Source of the DNA: JAXLYX01 sp046351215
GTDB taxonomy: Bacteria; Myxococcota_A; Polyangia; Polyangiales; Houyiibacteriaceae
Reading direction: 5' to 3'
DNA length: 64,000 nt
NCBI GenBank assembly: GCA_046351215.1
Contig: JAXLYX010000014.1
Coordinates: forward strand, 62,001-126,000
Position numbers and translations under genes: made by a program. A model generated the notes under the pieces. It ran no database searches. It was not told where the DNA came from and was given only the letters and a program-made list of their open reading frames with translations. Positions 26,219 to 34,375 of this stretch are shown piece after piece (position 1 is the stretch's first letter; each line of letters starts with the position of its first letter).

Positions 26219-27481
26219 ATGGCGAACATCCGCGCGGTCAAGGGCATGAACGACATCCTCCCGGACGAGATGCCGAAGTGGCATCACGTCGAGGGGAAGT
26301 TCCGCGCCCTCTGCGAGCGGTACGGCTTCGAGGAGGTCCGCACCCCGATCGTCGAGCCGACGGATCTCTTCGTCCGCTCGATCGGCGAGGCCACGGACAT
26401 CGTCGAGAAGGAGATGTACACCTTCATCGACAAGGGCGACGACTCGCTCACGCTCCGCCCCGAGGGCACGGCCTCGAGCGTCCGCGCCTACGTGGAGCAC
26501 ACCGTCGGCGCGCGGCAGCCGGTCACGAAGTGGTACTACGTCGGCCCGATGTACCGCCGCGAGCGCCCGGCGAAGGGCCGCTACCGGCAGTTCTACCAGG
26601 CGGGCGTCGAGGTCTACGGCGATCCGGGCCCGTTCGTGGACGCCGAGATCATCGACATGGTGGTCGGCTTCGTGAAGGACCTCGGCATCGAGGACGTCGA
26701 GGTGCTCGTGAACTCGCTCGGCAGCGGCGAGACCCGCACGCGCTACCGCGACGCGCTGGTCGAGTACCTCGAGCCGAGGAAGCACGAGCTCAGCGAGGAG
26801 AGCCAGCGGCGCCTGCTCCTCAATCCGCTGCGCATCCTCGACAGCAAGGATCCGAAGGACGCGGCCATCGCCGGCGGCGCGCCGAGCATCCTCGAGTTCC
26901 TCTCGGACGAGGACCGCGTGCACTGGGACGGCCTCCGCGCGACGCTCGATGCCCTCGGCACGCCGTACCGCGTCGACGCGCGCCTCGTGCGCGGCCTCGA
27001 CTACTACTCGCGCACGCTCTTCGAGGTCCGTGGGCGCACCGGCCTCGGCGCGCAGAACGCCATCCTCGGCGGAGGCCGCTACGACGGCATGATCGAGCAG
27101 CTCGGCGGCCAGGCGACGCCCTCGATCGGCTTCGCGATGGGCCTCGAGCGGATCCTGATGGCCATGCCCGAGGTGGCGACCCCGCCTCGTCTCGACGCGG
27201 TGGTCCTCATGACCCACGCGGAGCTCCGGACCAAGGCCGTGGTGCTCTCGCGAGCCCTCCGGAACGCGGGGCTGCGGATCGAGTCGGATCTGCGCGGGAC
27301 GTCGCTCAAGAGCCAGATGCGCCGGGCGGACAAGCTCGGAGCCCGCGTCGCCCTGATCCTCGGCGAGAGCGAGCTCGCACGCGATGCCGTGCAGTGGAAG
27401 GACCTCGCCAAGGCGGAACAGGGCGAGATCTCGATCCACGAGGTCGCCGACTTCGTGCGGGCGCGCTGCGCGGCTCCCTGA
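26219..27481 (+). CDS. hisS: histidyl-tRNA synthetase
   Basis: 420 residues. Charges tRNA-His. Class II motifs are visible: motif 1 around V-R-T-P-I-V-E-P-T-D-L-F, motif 2 with W-Y-Y-V-G-P-M-Y-R-R-E-R-P and R-Q-F-Y-Q, the histidine-A loop L-V-R-G-L-D-Y-Y-S-R-T, motif 3 S-I-G-F-A-M-G-L-E-R, and the C-terminal anticodon-binding domain from about residue 325. Start M-A-N-I-R-A-V-K-G-M-N-D at 26219 is the conserved N-terminus; the frame is open upstream by 12 codons that are not conserved. Confidence 0.97.
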   Translation: MANIRAVKGMNDILPDEMPKWHHVEGKFRALCERYGFEEVRTPIVEPTDLFVRSIGEATDIVEKEMYTFIDKGDDSLTLRPEGTASSVRAYVEHTVGARQPVTKWYYVGPMYRRERPAKGRYRQFYQAGVEVYGDPGPFVDAEIIDMVVGFVKDLGIEDVEVLVNSLGSGETRTRYRDALVEYLEPRKHELSEESQRRLLLNPLRILDSKDPKDAAIAGGAPSILEFLSDEDRVHWDGLRATLDALGTPYRVDARLVRGLDYYSRTLFEVRGRTGLGAQNAILGGGRYDGMIEQLGGQATPSIGFAMGLERILMAMPEVATPPRLDAVVLMTHAELRTKAVVLSRALRNAGLRIESDLRGTSLKSQMRRADKLGARVALILGESELARDAVQWKDLAKAEQGEISIHEVADFVRARCAAP

Positions 27482-27508
27482 GCCGGTGGGCGGCGCCGGC
27501 GCTCGCCG

Positions 27509-28174
27509 TCAGCGGGTGTTCATCGCCGGGGGCCGCTCGTCGTCGTAGCCGAGCGGCGTCGATTGGGCGGGTGCGGTCTGCGCCGGCGGGGGCGCGGCAG
27601 CCGGCGTCGGGGCCGGAGCGGGCGTGGGGGCGAGCGCGCCCTCGACGGCGTCCCGCTCGGCCGCGGTGCGGAACTGTCCGGCGCCGAACGCGGCGACGAG
27701 CCGGCCTCCCCCCTCGGCGGCGATCTCGACCGTGACGGCCGGGGTCGCGTCGCTCCGGAGCTCGAACACGACGTAGACGTCGTGGCCGCGGGGCTCGACC
27801 TTCATCCGGAGGACCGGCGTCTCGAAGTAGCGGGTCTCGAGCGGCTCGCGCACGTTGCGCTCGGCGATCCGGGCGTTCGCGATGCGGATCTCCACCCTGC
27901 GACGGGACGAGCGCACGTCGTACGTGGGCGCGGCCGAGAGCGTCACCGCGAACCGGCTGGTCCCGTCCGGCCCCATCTGGAAGCCGGGCCGCCCGACGAC
28001 GAGGGCGGTCGGGGCCGCGCGGCGGCCGTGGCCCCCGCGGCCACGCCCGCGGCTCCCGTGGGCCGGCGCCTCCGCGGTCGACCCCGCCGTGGGCGGCTGG
28101 GCGAGCGAGGGGCCGGCCGAGGCCGAGAGACCGAGCGCGGAGATCAGGACCGTTCGCAGGATTCGAGGGGCCAT
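27509..28174 (-). CDS. AMIN-domain-like exported protein
   Basis: 221 residues. Signal peptide at residues 1-25 (core L-I-S-A-L-G-L-S-A-S-A-G, S-L-A-Q site), an Arg/Gly/His-rich linker, then about 100 residues with the beta-sandwich pattern of AMIN domains (G-T-S-R-F-A-V-T-L-S-A-A-P-T-Y-D-V, R-R-R-V-E-I-R-I-A-N-A-R-I, D-V-Y-V-V-F-E-L-R) and a Pro/Ala-rich tail. AMIN domains target envelope proteins such as AmiC and PilQ to peptidoglycan. With no amidase or secretin domain here it may be an adaptor. Convergent with hisS; divergent from the first kinase. A TTGAGT/TAGGCT pair (28207-28212, 28183-28188) sits 8 nt upstream of the ATG. Confidence 0.7.
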   Translation of the reverse strand: MAPRILRTVLISALGLSASAGPSLAQPPTAGSTAEAPAHGSRGRGRGGHGRRAAPTALVVGRPGFQMGPDGTSRFAVTLSAAPTYDVRSSRRRVEIRIANARIAERNVREPLETRYFETPVLRMKVEPRGHDVYVVFELRSDATPAVTVEIAAEGGGRLVAAFGAGQFRTAAERDAVEGALAPTPAPAPTPAAAPPPAQTAPAQSTPLGYDDERPPAMNTR

Positions 28175-28240
28175 CGACCGAAAGCCTAACGGATTTCCCG
28201 CGGGCGACTCAAACATCCTCCCTGGTATGCTCCCGCCGTC

Positions 28241-29749
28241 ATGAACGAGGTCGCCACCGTGGTCTTCGCCTGGGCGGCGGTGTCGGGGCACGTCGGGCTC
28301 TACTACGCCCTCCTGCACCGACGCCGGCGCTCCGATCGCGAGCACCTCGCGTTCGGCCGGCTCTCCGGCGCGATGTTCCTCGTGGCGACGGGCCGGGGCT
28401 TCGCCCTGCTCGCCCCCTTCGGCCCCGTGCCCGCACACGTCGCCGACGTGCTCTCGGGCATCGGGGCGATCACGGGCACGCTGGCCTTCGCCGACGTCTG
28501 CCGCTCGCTCGCAGGCGTCCCGAGGCGCGCGCGCAAACGGAGCGTGACCTGGGCCGCGGTGGGCCTCGCCGCCCTCGCCTTCGGCCTCACGCTGCCCCTC
28601 CGGGGCGAGGGCTCCGGCTGTCCTCCGTTCGTGCTGCAGCGCCAGCCCCTGCTCGTCTCGCTCGAGCTCGTCGGAGCCGTCTACCTCTCGCTCGGCGTGG
28701 CGCTCGCGGCCCTCTCGCTCGTCCCGCTCGTCCGCGCGGCGGTCGAGGAGAAGGAGCTCCGCGTTCCCACCGGGGCGCTCGCGCTGCTCGGCGTGGCCGG
28801 CGTGCACGACGCGCTCGCCCGGCTGCTCTGGGTGCGCACCCCGACGCTCGCCGAGCACGCGTACGTGGTGCTCGTGATCGCGATGGGGGGGCTCGTCGTC
28901 CGCCGGTTCGTGCGCTCGGGCGAGGCCCTCGAGTCGCGCACCGTCGAGCTCACCGAGCGCTACGAGGAGCTGCGCGCCACGCAGGAGCAGCTCGTGTGGA
29001 AGGAGCAGCTCGCGGCCGTGGGCGAGCTCTCGGCCGTGATCGCCCACGAGGTCCGGAACCCGCTCGCCATCATCAAGAACGCGGTGAGCGGCCTCCGTCG
29101 CGCGACGTTGCGGCCGACCGACCGCGCGACCCTCCTCGACATCCTCGACGAGGAGACCGACAAGCTGAATCGCCTGATGCACGACCTGCTCGCCTACGCG
29201 CGCCCCGTCATGCCGAAGGGCCAGCCCCTCGACATCGACGAGCTCGTGCGCCGTACCGTCGAGCGCGCCCGGGGCAGCAACCCGCACGCCGGGATGGTCG
29301 ACGTCCGCTTCGAGCTCGAGGGCGCGCCGCCGACGGTCTACGGGGACCCCGAGCTCTTGCGTCACGCGCTCGTGAACATCGTCGACAACGCCTTCCAAGC
29401 GATGCCCGCCGGCGGGACGCTCATGGTCCGCGCGCGGCGCGGCACCCTCCTCGACGTGCCGTCCGTGCAGCTCTCCTTCGAGGACACCGGCGAGGGAATG
29501 GACACGATCGTGCGCTCGAAGGCGCGCGATCCCTTCTTCACCACGCGGCCGACGGGGACGGGCCTCGGCCTCGCCATCGTCGAGCGCGTCATCCGCAACC
29601 ACGGGGGCCGGGTCGACATCGACAGCGGCCACGGCATCGGCACGACCGTGACGGTGACCCTGCCGGAGGAACGCACCTCGATGATCCCGATCCCGCCGCC
29701 GGAGGGACACGACGGTCGCTTCGCGACGACCCGGAGACGTCCGACGTGA
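28241..29749 (+). CDS. membrane sensor histidine kinase (first of a tandem pair)
   Basis: 502 residues. N-terminal sensory part (1-225) of about seven hydrophobic helices without an obvious extracytoplasmic domain, then a coiled linker (E-S-R-T-V-E-L-T-E-R-Y-E-E-L), HisKA with the phospho-accepting H269 in I-A-H-E-V-R-N-P-L, and HATPase with N-box N-I-V-D-N-A, G1 D-T-G-E-G-M and G2 G-T-G-L-G-L-A-I-V. All catalytic boxes are intact. The C-terminal 30 residues after the ATPase are Pro/Arg-rich. It overlaps the second kinase by GTGA. No response regulator is in reach, so its partner is elsewhere. Confidence 0.94.
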   Translation: MNEVATVVFAWAAVSGHVGLYYALLHRRRRSDREHLAFGRLSGAMFLVATGRGFALLAPFGPVPAHVADVLSGIGAITGTLAFADVCRSLAGVPRRARKRSVTWAAVGLAALAFGLTLPLRGEGSGCPPFVLQRQPLLVSLELVGAVYLSLGVALAALSLVPLVRAAVEEKELRVPTGALALLGVAGVHDALARLLWVRTPTLAEHAYVVLVIAMGGLVVRRFVRSGEALESRTVELTERYEELRATQEQLVWKEQLAAVGELSAVIAHEVRNPLAIIKNAVSGLRRATLRPTDRATLLDILDEETDKLNRLMHDLLAYARPVMPKGQPLDIDELVRRTVERARGSNPHAGMVDVRFELEGAPPTVYGDPELLRHALVNIVDNAFQAMPAGGTLMVRARRGTLLDVPSVQLSFEDTGEGMDTIVRSKARDPFFTTRPTGTGLGLAIVERVIRNHGGRVDIDSGHGIGTTVTVTLPEERTSMIPIPPPEGHDGRFATTRRRPT

Positions 29750-31233
29750 AGATCCTGGCGACGGTGCTCCTCGCGTGGACGGCGGTCAACCTCGTGCAGG
29801 CCGCGACGTACGGCTATCTCGCGTCGCTGCGCCGCCTCGGTCGCGAATACCTGAGCTTCGCGGTCCTCACGTTCGCGATGGGCGTGTACTGCTTCGGCGG
29901 CGCCATGCTCGCGCTCGCCGGCGACGGGATGGAAGCGGCCACCGCGCAGACCTTCCAATTCCTCGGGACGACGAGCGGGCTCGCGGCCTTCGGTCCCCTG
30001 CTCTACTCGCTCGCGGGACGACCGATCGAGCTCGGCGCACGCCTCTCGATCGCCTGGGGCATCGCCTCGGGCGTGGCCGTGCTCTCGGGTCTCTTCTTCG
30101 ATCCGGCGATCCCCATCCGGGCGGACGCACCGATCTTCCCCTTCCTCCCGCCGACCCACGAGGTCGCGATGCAGCCCGTGGGCATCGTCTCGGTCTGCGG
30201 CGGCATCGGCATCCTCGTGTGGTGCATGTCCGACGTGCAGCCCGCCCTCGTGGGCGGGAGCGACGGTCGCGCCCTCTGGCTCGCCGCCATCGTGGGCGCG
30301 CCCGCGTGGACGATGGACACGTTCGCGCGGCTCACCCACCGCCCCACGGTCTACCTCCTCGAGCACTTCGTCACGCTGGCCAGCGTGTTCATCGGCTACC
30401 TGCTCATCCGCCGGTACGTCGACGCGGACGACGAGCTCGAGCGACGCACCGACGAGCTCCGGCGCGCCTACGAAGAGCTGCGGAACGTGCAGGACGAGCT
30501 CGTGCGCAAGGAGCAGCTCGCGGCCGTCGGCGAGCTGTCGGCGGTGATCGCGCACGAGGTCCGCAATCCCCTCGCCATCCTGAAGAACGCGGTCTCGGGC
30601 CTGCGCCGCGAGGACCTCGGCGAGGACAACCGCAAGACGCTCCTCGGCATCCTCGACGAGGAGACCGATCGACTGAACCGCCTCGTGCGCGACCTGCTCG
30701 CGTACGCACGGCCGATCACCCCCCAGGCGGCCCCGGTCTCGCTGCACGTGCTCGTGGAGAAGGCCGTCGGCAGCGCCCAGAACGCCATCGCGCGGGCCCA
30801 GCCGATCGACGTCCAGCTCGACGTCGACCGTGCCCCGGCGACGGTCGAGGGCGACCGCGACCTGCTCGAGCGCGTCTTCGTGAACATCGTCGAGAACGCC
30901 CTCCAGGCGATGCCGAACGGAGGTCGGCTCTCGATCGTGGCCGAGCGCCTCGAGCAGGACGGCGAGGAGATGGCCACGATCCGCGTGCGCGACACCGGCG
31001 AGGGCATGGACACGCTCGTCCGGTCGCGCGCCACCGAGCCCTTCTTCACGACGCGCCCGAGCGGAACCGGCCTCGGGCTCGCCATCGTGGAGCGGGTGGT
31101 CACGGCCCACGGGGGCTCGGTGCGGTTCGCCCGGAACGAGGATACCCCTGGTACCACCGTGACGGTGGTCCTACCTGTCCGTCGCCGGTCGTCGGCGCCT
31201 CCGCCCTTGGAGGACGAGGACGACGACGACTGA
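29746..31233 (+). CDS. membrane sensor histidine kinase (second of a tandem pair)
   Basis: 495 residues from GTG 29746 inside the last codons of the first kinase. Same architecture: about seven membrane helices (1-225), coiled linker, HisKA with H270, N-box N-I-V-E-N-A, G1 D-T-G-E-G-M, G2 G-T-G-L-G-L-A-I-V. The kinase core is very similar to its neighbour (near-identical stretch Q-L-A-A-V-G-E-L-S-A-V-I-A-H-E-V-R-N-P-L-A-I) while the sensory halves differ, so this is a tandem duplication with diverged input. It ends in an acidic tail E-D-E-D-D-D-D. A strong GC hairpin follows. Confidence 0.94.
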   Translation: MKILATVLLAWTAVNLVQAATYGYLASLRRLGREYLSFAVLTFAMGVYCFGGAMLALAGDGMEAATAQTFQFLGTTSGLAAFGPLLYSLAGRPIELGARLSIAWGIASGVAVLSGLFFDPAIPIRADAPIFPFLPPTHEVAMQPVGIVSVCGGIGILVWCMSDVQPALVGGSDGRALWLAAIVGAPAWTMDTFARLTHRPTVYLLEHFVTLASVFIGYLLIRRYVDADDELERRTDELRRAYEELRNVQDELVRKEQLAAVGELSAVIAHEVRNPLAILKNAVSGLRREDLGEDNRKTLLGILDEETDRLNRLVRDLLAYARPITPQAAPVSLHVLVEKAVGSAQNAIARAQPIDVQLDVDRAPATVEGDRDLLERVFVNIVENALQAMPNGGRLSIVAERLEQDGEEMATIRVRDTGEGMDTLVRSRATEPFFTTRPSGTGLGLAIVERVVTAHGGSVRFARNEDTPGTTVTVVLPVRRRSSAPPPLEDEDDDD

Positions 31234-31235
31234 TC

Positions 31236-31260
31236 CGGCCAGGGGGCCCGGCCCCCGCCG
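31236..31260 (+). terminator. GC hairpin after the kinase pair
   Basis: GGGGGC (31242-31247), loop CCG, GCCCCC (31251-31256), extended by CGGC/GCCG outside a 2-nt bulge. It starts 2 nt after the kinase TGA and ends 15 nt before the next ATG. No T-run follows. Confidence 0.45.
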
Positions 31261-31275
31261 AACAGAGGAGTCGAC

Positions 31276-32412
31276 ATGTCGAGCTTCGCACGCCCCGAGG
31301 ACGATTCGGTCATCCGCCCCGTGAAGGCCTTCGAAGGGGCCCGCGACTCGTCGGTCCCGCTCACGCGTCTCGAAGAGGTCCGCCGCCGCGCCCGGCTCTT
31401 CCGCGAGGAGATGCTCGGCGAGAGCCAGGCGCTCTTCTACAAGACCTGCGAGCTCGTGCGGGTGCCCTACCCCGTTCGCTACGCCTTCGCGAACGTCTAC
31501 ACCCAACTGCCGATCGCCTCCCCCGTGCTCCACATCGTGAACCGCCTCTACGTGGTGCAGTTCAAGAGCTCGGCCGGCGTGAAGACGCTGCTCTTCTCGC
31601 CGAGCGACGTGATGGCCAACGCCGAGACCCGCTTCTTCAAGCGGCTCGGCGCGGGCGAGCTCGCGCGCATGCCCGGCAAGGTCGGCGAGCTCTCGCCGGG
31701 AGGCATCCTGAAGACGGCCGCGCAGGTCCTCGTCGCGCCCCAGTCGAAGACCGTCGTGGAGTGGGTCGAGTCCCTCGGCCTTCGCCCCGAGCAGATCGAC
31801 TACATCTCGTACGACCACCTCCACACGCAGGACCTCCGAAACTGGTTCGGCGCGGACGGCAAGCGGGGCGAGTTCCCGAACGCGAAGCTCCTCATCATGC
31901 GGAGGGAGTGGGATTCGGCCCAGGGCCTGCTCCCCTCGCAGGCGGATTGGTACTGCCCGAACGGGACGAAGGGCCTCGACCCCTCGCGCGTGGTGCTGCT
32001 CGACGGCGACGTGAAGCTCGGCGAAGGCGTCGCGCTCGTGCGCTCGCCGGGCCATACGATGGGCAACCACTCGCTCGTCGTGAACACGCCCGAGGGCCTC
32101 ATGGTCTCGAGCGAGAACGGCGTGTCCGCGGAGAACTACGCGCCCCATCGCTCGCGCATCAACGCGGTGAAGCGCTTCGCGAAGAACACCGGCGCCGAGG
32201 TCGTGCTCAACGGCAACACGCAGGAGAGCAGCGTCGAGCAGTACATCTCCATGGTCATGGAGAAGGAGATCGCCGGTCCGTCGGTGCGCAATCCCGAGTT
32301 CCCGAACGTCGTGCCCTCGTCGGAGTTCGCCTCGTGGTGGCTCTTCCGCGGCCTCGATCCGACGTTCCGCTTCGGCGACCTCGAGTTCGGCACGCTCCGG
32401 CGCGGAGCCTAG
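31276..32412 (+). CDS. MBL-fold metallo-hydrolase-like protein
   Basis: 378 residues. Metallo-beta-lactamase-fold signs: Y-D-H-L-H-T-Q-D in the place of H-x-H-x-D-H, then R-S-P-G-H-T-M-G-N-H-S as the downstream metal His motif, and a late N-G-N-T-Q strand. The first His of HxHxDH is replaced by Asp and there is no D-H pair, so metal binding may be altered. ATG 31276 has AGAGGAG 6 nt upstream. It converges on the TetR gene with a 4-nt CTAG stop overlap. Likely part of the aromatic-catabolism region because it adjoins its regulator; substrate unknown. Confidence 0.75.
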   Translation: MSSFARPEDDSVIRPVKAFEGARDSSVPLTRLEEVRRRARLFREEMLGESQALFYKTCELVRVPYPVRYAFANVYTQLPIASPVLHIVNRLYVVQFKSSAGVKTLLFSPSDVMANAETRFFKRLGAGELARMPGKVGELSPGGILKTAAQVLVAPQSKTVVEWVESLGLRPEQIDYISYDHLHTQDLRNWFGADGKRGEFPNAKLLIMRREWDSAQGLLPSQADWYCPNGTKGLDPSRVVLLDGDVKLGEGVALVRSPGHTMGNHSLVVNTPEGLMVSSENGVSAENYAPHRSRINAVKRFAKNTGAEVVLNGNTQESSVEQYISMVMEKEIAGPSVRNPEFPNVVPSSEFASWWLFRGLDPTFRFGDLEFGTLRRGA

Positions 32413-33176
32413 GTCGCGCGGCTGCGCCTCGGCTTCCGCGGAGCCTCGGTGCCCGCCCTCCCCGAGGCGCCGACGAGGAACGGAGTCGCGGCCATGGGCG
32501 CGACGTGCGGTGCCACCTCGTCGAGCGGCTCGAGGTAGCGGCTCGCATCGAGCGGGAGGCTCGGCGCCGGCCGCAGCGAGAGGGGCTCGCGCACGACCTT
32601 CTTCGCGCGCGCGGGCGGAACCCCGAGGACGCGCAGGGCCGCCTCCGCCACTTCGGGAACCGCGCTCGCATCGAGACCGCCGAAGTGGAGGTCGAACGCG
32701 GCGCCGGTGACGATGCCCGCGAGCGCGCTCTGCGTGACGGCGAGGCTGTCGACGTGGAAGACGCCCGCCTCGATGCCCGCCTTCACGTCGCGGGCCGCAC
32801 GCTGCCGGACGTCGAGCGCGAAGCGCAGGAACGGCACCCCGGAGGCGAAGAGGAGCCGACCGACGTCCGAGCCGGGGACGAGCCAGGCGAGCGTCTGCCG
32901 CGTGGAAGCCGCCACGATGCGCAGCGGATCGGCGAGCCCGGCGACGACGGCGTCGATGTCCTCGTGGTACGCGCGCTGCAGCAGCTCGGCGATGGCGTCG
33001 GCGACGTCCTCGCGGGTCCGGTAGTAGTTGTAGAAGGTCCCGAGCGCGACGCCGGCGCGGTCGGTGATCTCCTGCAAGGACACGCTCTGGAGGCCCTTCT
33101 CGAGGACGATCTCCTGGGCCGCGGTCAAGAGCGCCTGGCGGGTCCGGTCTCGCTTGCGGAGGGGTGCGTCGCTCAT
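32409..33176 (-). CDS. TetR-family transcriptional regulator with long C-terminal tail
   Basis: 255 residues; TetR proteins are usually 190-220. The N-terminal helix-turn-helix is typical: R-T-R-Q-A-L-L-T-A-A-Q-E-I-V, then S-L-Q-E-I-T-D-R-A-G-V-A-L-G-T-F-Y-N-Y-Y (about residues 33-52). The ligand-binding helices run to about 200, then a Pro-, Ala- and Arg-rich tail of some 55 residues. Divergent from the dioxygenase operon with a 98-nt shared control region, so it most likely represses that operon and itself and is relieved by an aromatic substrate or metabolite. Own promoter: extended -10 TGC-TAGAGT (33192-33197), near-leaderless ATG 33176. Confidence 0.9.
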   Translation of the reverse strand: MSDAPLRKRDRTRQALLTAAQEIVLEKGLQSVSLQEITDRAGVALGTFYNYYRTREDVADAIAELLQRAYHEDIDAVVAGLADPLRIVAASTRQTLAWLVPGSDVGRLLFASGVPFLRFALDVRQRAARDVKAGIEAGVFHVDSLAVTQSALAGIVTGAAFDLHFGGLDASAVPEVAEAALRVLGVPPARAKKVVREPLSLRPAPSLPLDASRYLEPLDEVAPHVAPMAATPFLVGASGRAGTEAPRKPRRSRAT

Positions 33177-33210
33177 CGGGGACAGATCCGGACTCTAGCA
33201 GGAGCAGGGA

Positions 33211-33239
33211 TTGACGTCTTCTCATTTTTGACATAGGTT
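33211..33239 (+). promoter_or_regulatory. promoter of the aromatic-catabolism operon
   Basis: -35 TTGACG (33211-33216), exact 17-nt spacer, -10 TAGGTT (33234-33239); the leader runs about 30 nt to ATG 33275 and carries AAGGAG (33264-33269) 5 nt before the ATG. The gap is clearly richer in A/T than anything around it. Confidence 0.6.
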
Positions 33240-33249
33240 CATTTCTGAC
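33222..33249. promoter_or_regulatory. operator-like repeats at the TetR/dioxygenase promoter
   Basis: Direct repeat TCATTTTTGAC (33222-33232) and TCATTTCTGAC (33239-33249), one mismatch, 17-bp period, flanking the -10. Between them TGACATAGGTTCA (33229-33241) is an imperfect palindrome centred on the -10. TetR proteins typically bind palindromes covering the -10 or -35, so this is the likely binding site of the adjacent regulator; binding itself is inferred. Confidence 0.45.
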
Positions 33250-33274
33250 GATTCCTCAACTCCAAGGAGCCGAG

Positions 33275-34366
33275 ATGAACGCGCCCCCGTCCGCCGCCCC
33301 GCCCCTCCGCTGCGTCGTGCCCCGCGCCGACCCGAGCCCGCTCGCGAAGGCCACCTCCCTCGTCTCGGTGATCCTCGCGCGGCCGGATCTCCCGAGCGCC
33401 CTCGCGTTCTTCCGGGATTTCGGGCTGGCGGAGCACTCGGTCGCTGCCGACGCGGCCTTCCTCCGCGGCGTGCGCAGCGAGGCTCCGTGCGTCGAGCTCG
33501 TCCGTGGCCCGGCGCGCTACGTCGGGCTGCGCTTCGCCGTCGGCTCCCGCGCCGAGCTCGAGCGTCTCGCCGAGGCGGCGGGCTCCTCGCTCGAGGCGGG
33601 CGACGAAGCGCTCGGGGGCGAGCGGGTGCGGCTCGAGGATCCGGACGGAATGGTCGTCGAGGTCGTCCACGGGACGCGGCCCCTTCCGCCGCTCGTCCCC
33701 GCCGCGCGGCCGGGCACGAACGGCCCCGAGGCGCAGCCCCGCGTGAACGCGACCGTCCGCCTCGCGCACGCGCCGCCGGCGGTCGCGAAGCTCGGGCATA
33801 CCGTGCTCGGCGTCCGTCGGTTCGAGGAGACCGTGCGGTGGTACCAGCGGCACCTCGGCCTGATCGTCTCGGACGCCCAGTTGCTACCCGACGATCCCGT
33901 CCCCGTCGTCGCCTTCCTCCGCTGCGATCGCGGTCCGATTCCGACCGACCACCACACCCTGGCGATCGGCTCGGCGATCGACCTCGGCCATCTCCACACG
34001 GCCTTCGAGCTCGACGGCGTCGAGGACGTGGTGCGCGCCCACGCGCTGCTCCGGGAGCGCGGCTTCAAGCATACGTGGGGGATCGGACGCCACATCCTCG
34101 GCAGCCAGGTCTTCGACTACTGGCGCGACCCCTACGGGGACCTCTTCGAGCACTACGCCGACGGCGATCGTTTCGATGCCTCGGTGCCCACCGGGTACCA
34201 CGCGTTCGGCGGCGATTCGCTGCACCAATGGGGCCCCGCCCCGACCGCCGACATGGTCGGCAAGATCCCGACCCTCCACCGAGCCGCCACGCTCGCGCGG
34301 AGGCTTTCGAGCGACGACGACCTGACCCCGAGCCGTCTCAAGCGGCTCCTCGCGGCCGCCGGCTGA
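33275..34366 (+). CDS. extradiol (meta-cleaving) catechol-type dioxygenase, VOC superfamily
   Basis: 363 residues, two VOC modules: a degenerate N-terminal one (about 30-135) and a catalytic C-terminal one (about 172-295). The 2-His-1-carboxylate Fe(II) site can be placed at H175 (K-L-G-H-T-V-L), His 239 or 241 (L-G-H-L-H-T-A-F-E) and E292 (D-L-F-E-H-Y-A-D-G-D-R), with the catalytic acid/base His in T-D-H-H-T-L. These enzymes open catecholic rings next to the hydroxyls. First gene of the operon, perfect AAGGAG site. Next gene is 9 nt away. Ring substrate not readable; the C-terminal region resembles BphC/HsaC-like enzymes. Confidence 0.9.
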   Translation: MNAPPSAAPPLRCVVPRADPSPLAKATSLVSVILARPDLPSALAFFRDFGLAEHSVAADAAFLRGVRSEAPCVELVRGPARYVGLRFAVGSRAELERLAEAAGSSLEAGDEALGGERVRLEDPDGMVVEVVHGTRPLPPLVPAARPGTNGPEAQPRVNATVRLAHAPPAVAKLGHTVLGVRRFEETVRWYQRHLGLIVSDAQLLPDDPVPVVAFLRCDRGPIPTDHHTLAIGSAIDLGHLHTAFELDGVEDVVRAHALLRERGFKHTWGIGRHILGSQVFDYWRDPYGDLFEHYADGDRFDASVPTGYHAFGGDSLHQWGPAPTADMVGKIPTLHRAATLARRLSSDDDLTPSRLKRLLAAAG

Positions 34367-34375
34367 GGAGAGACC

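Noticed and set aside
27482..27500. Terminator after hisS (GCCGG/CCGGC)
   Set aside because: Five base pairs with a 9-nt loop and no T-run; expected often by chance at this base composition.
31171..33234. Minus-strand 687-codon frame across the MBL and TetR genes
   Set aside because: It overlaps the MBL gene and the TetR gene in a different frame and has no domain; the TetR HTH is in the other frame.
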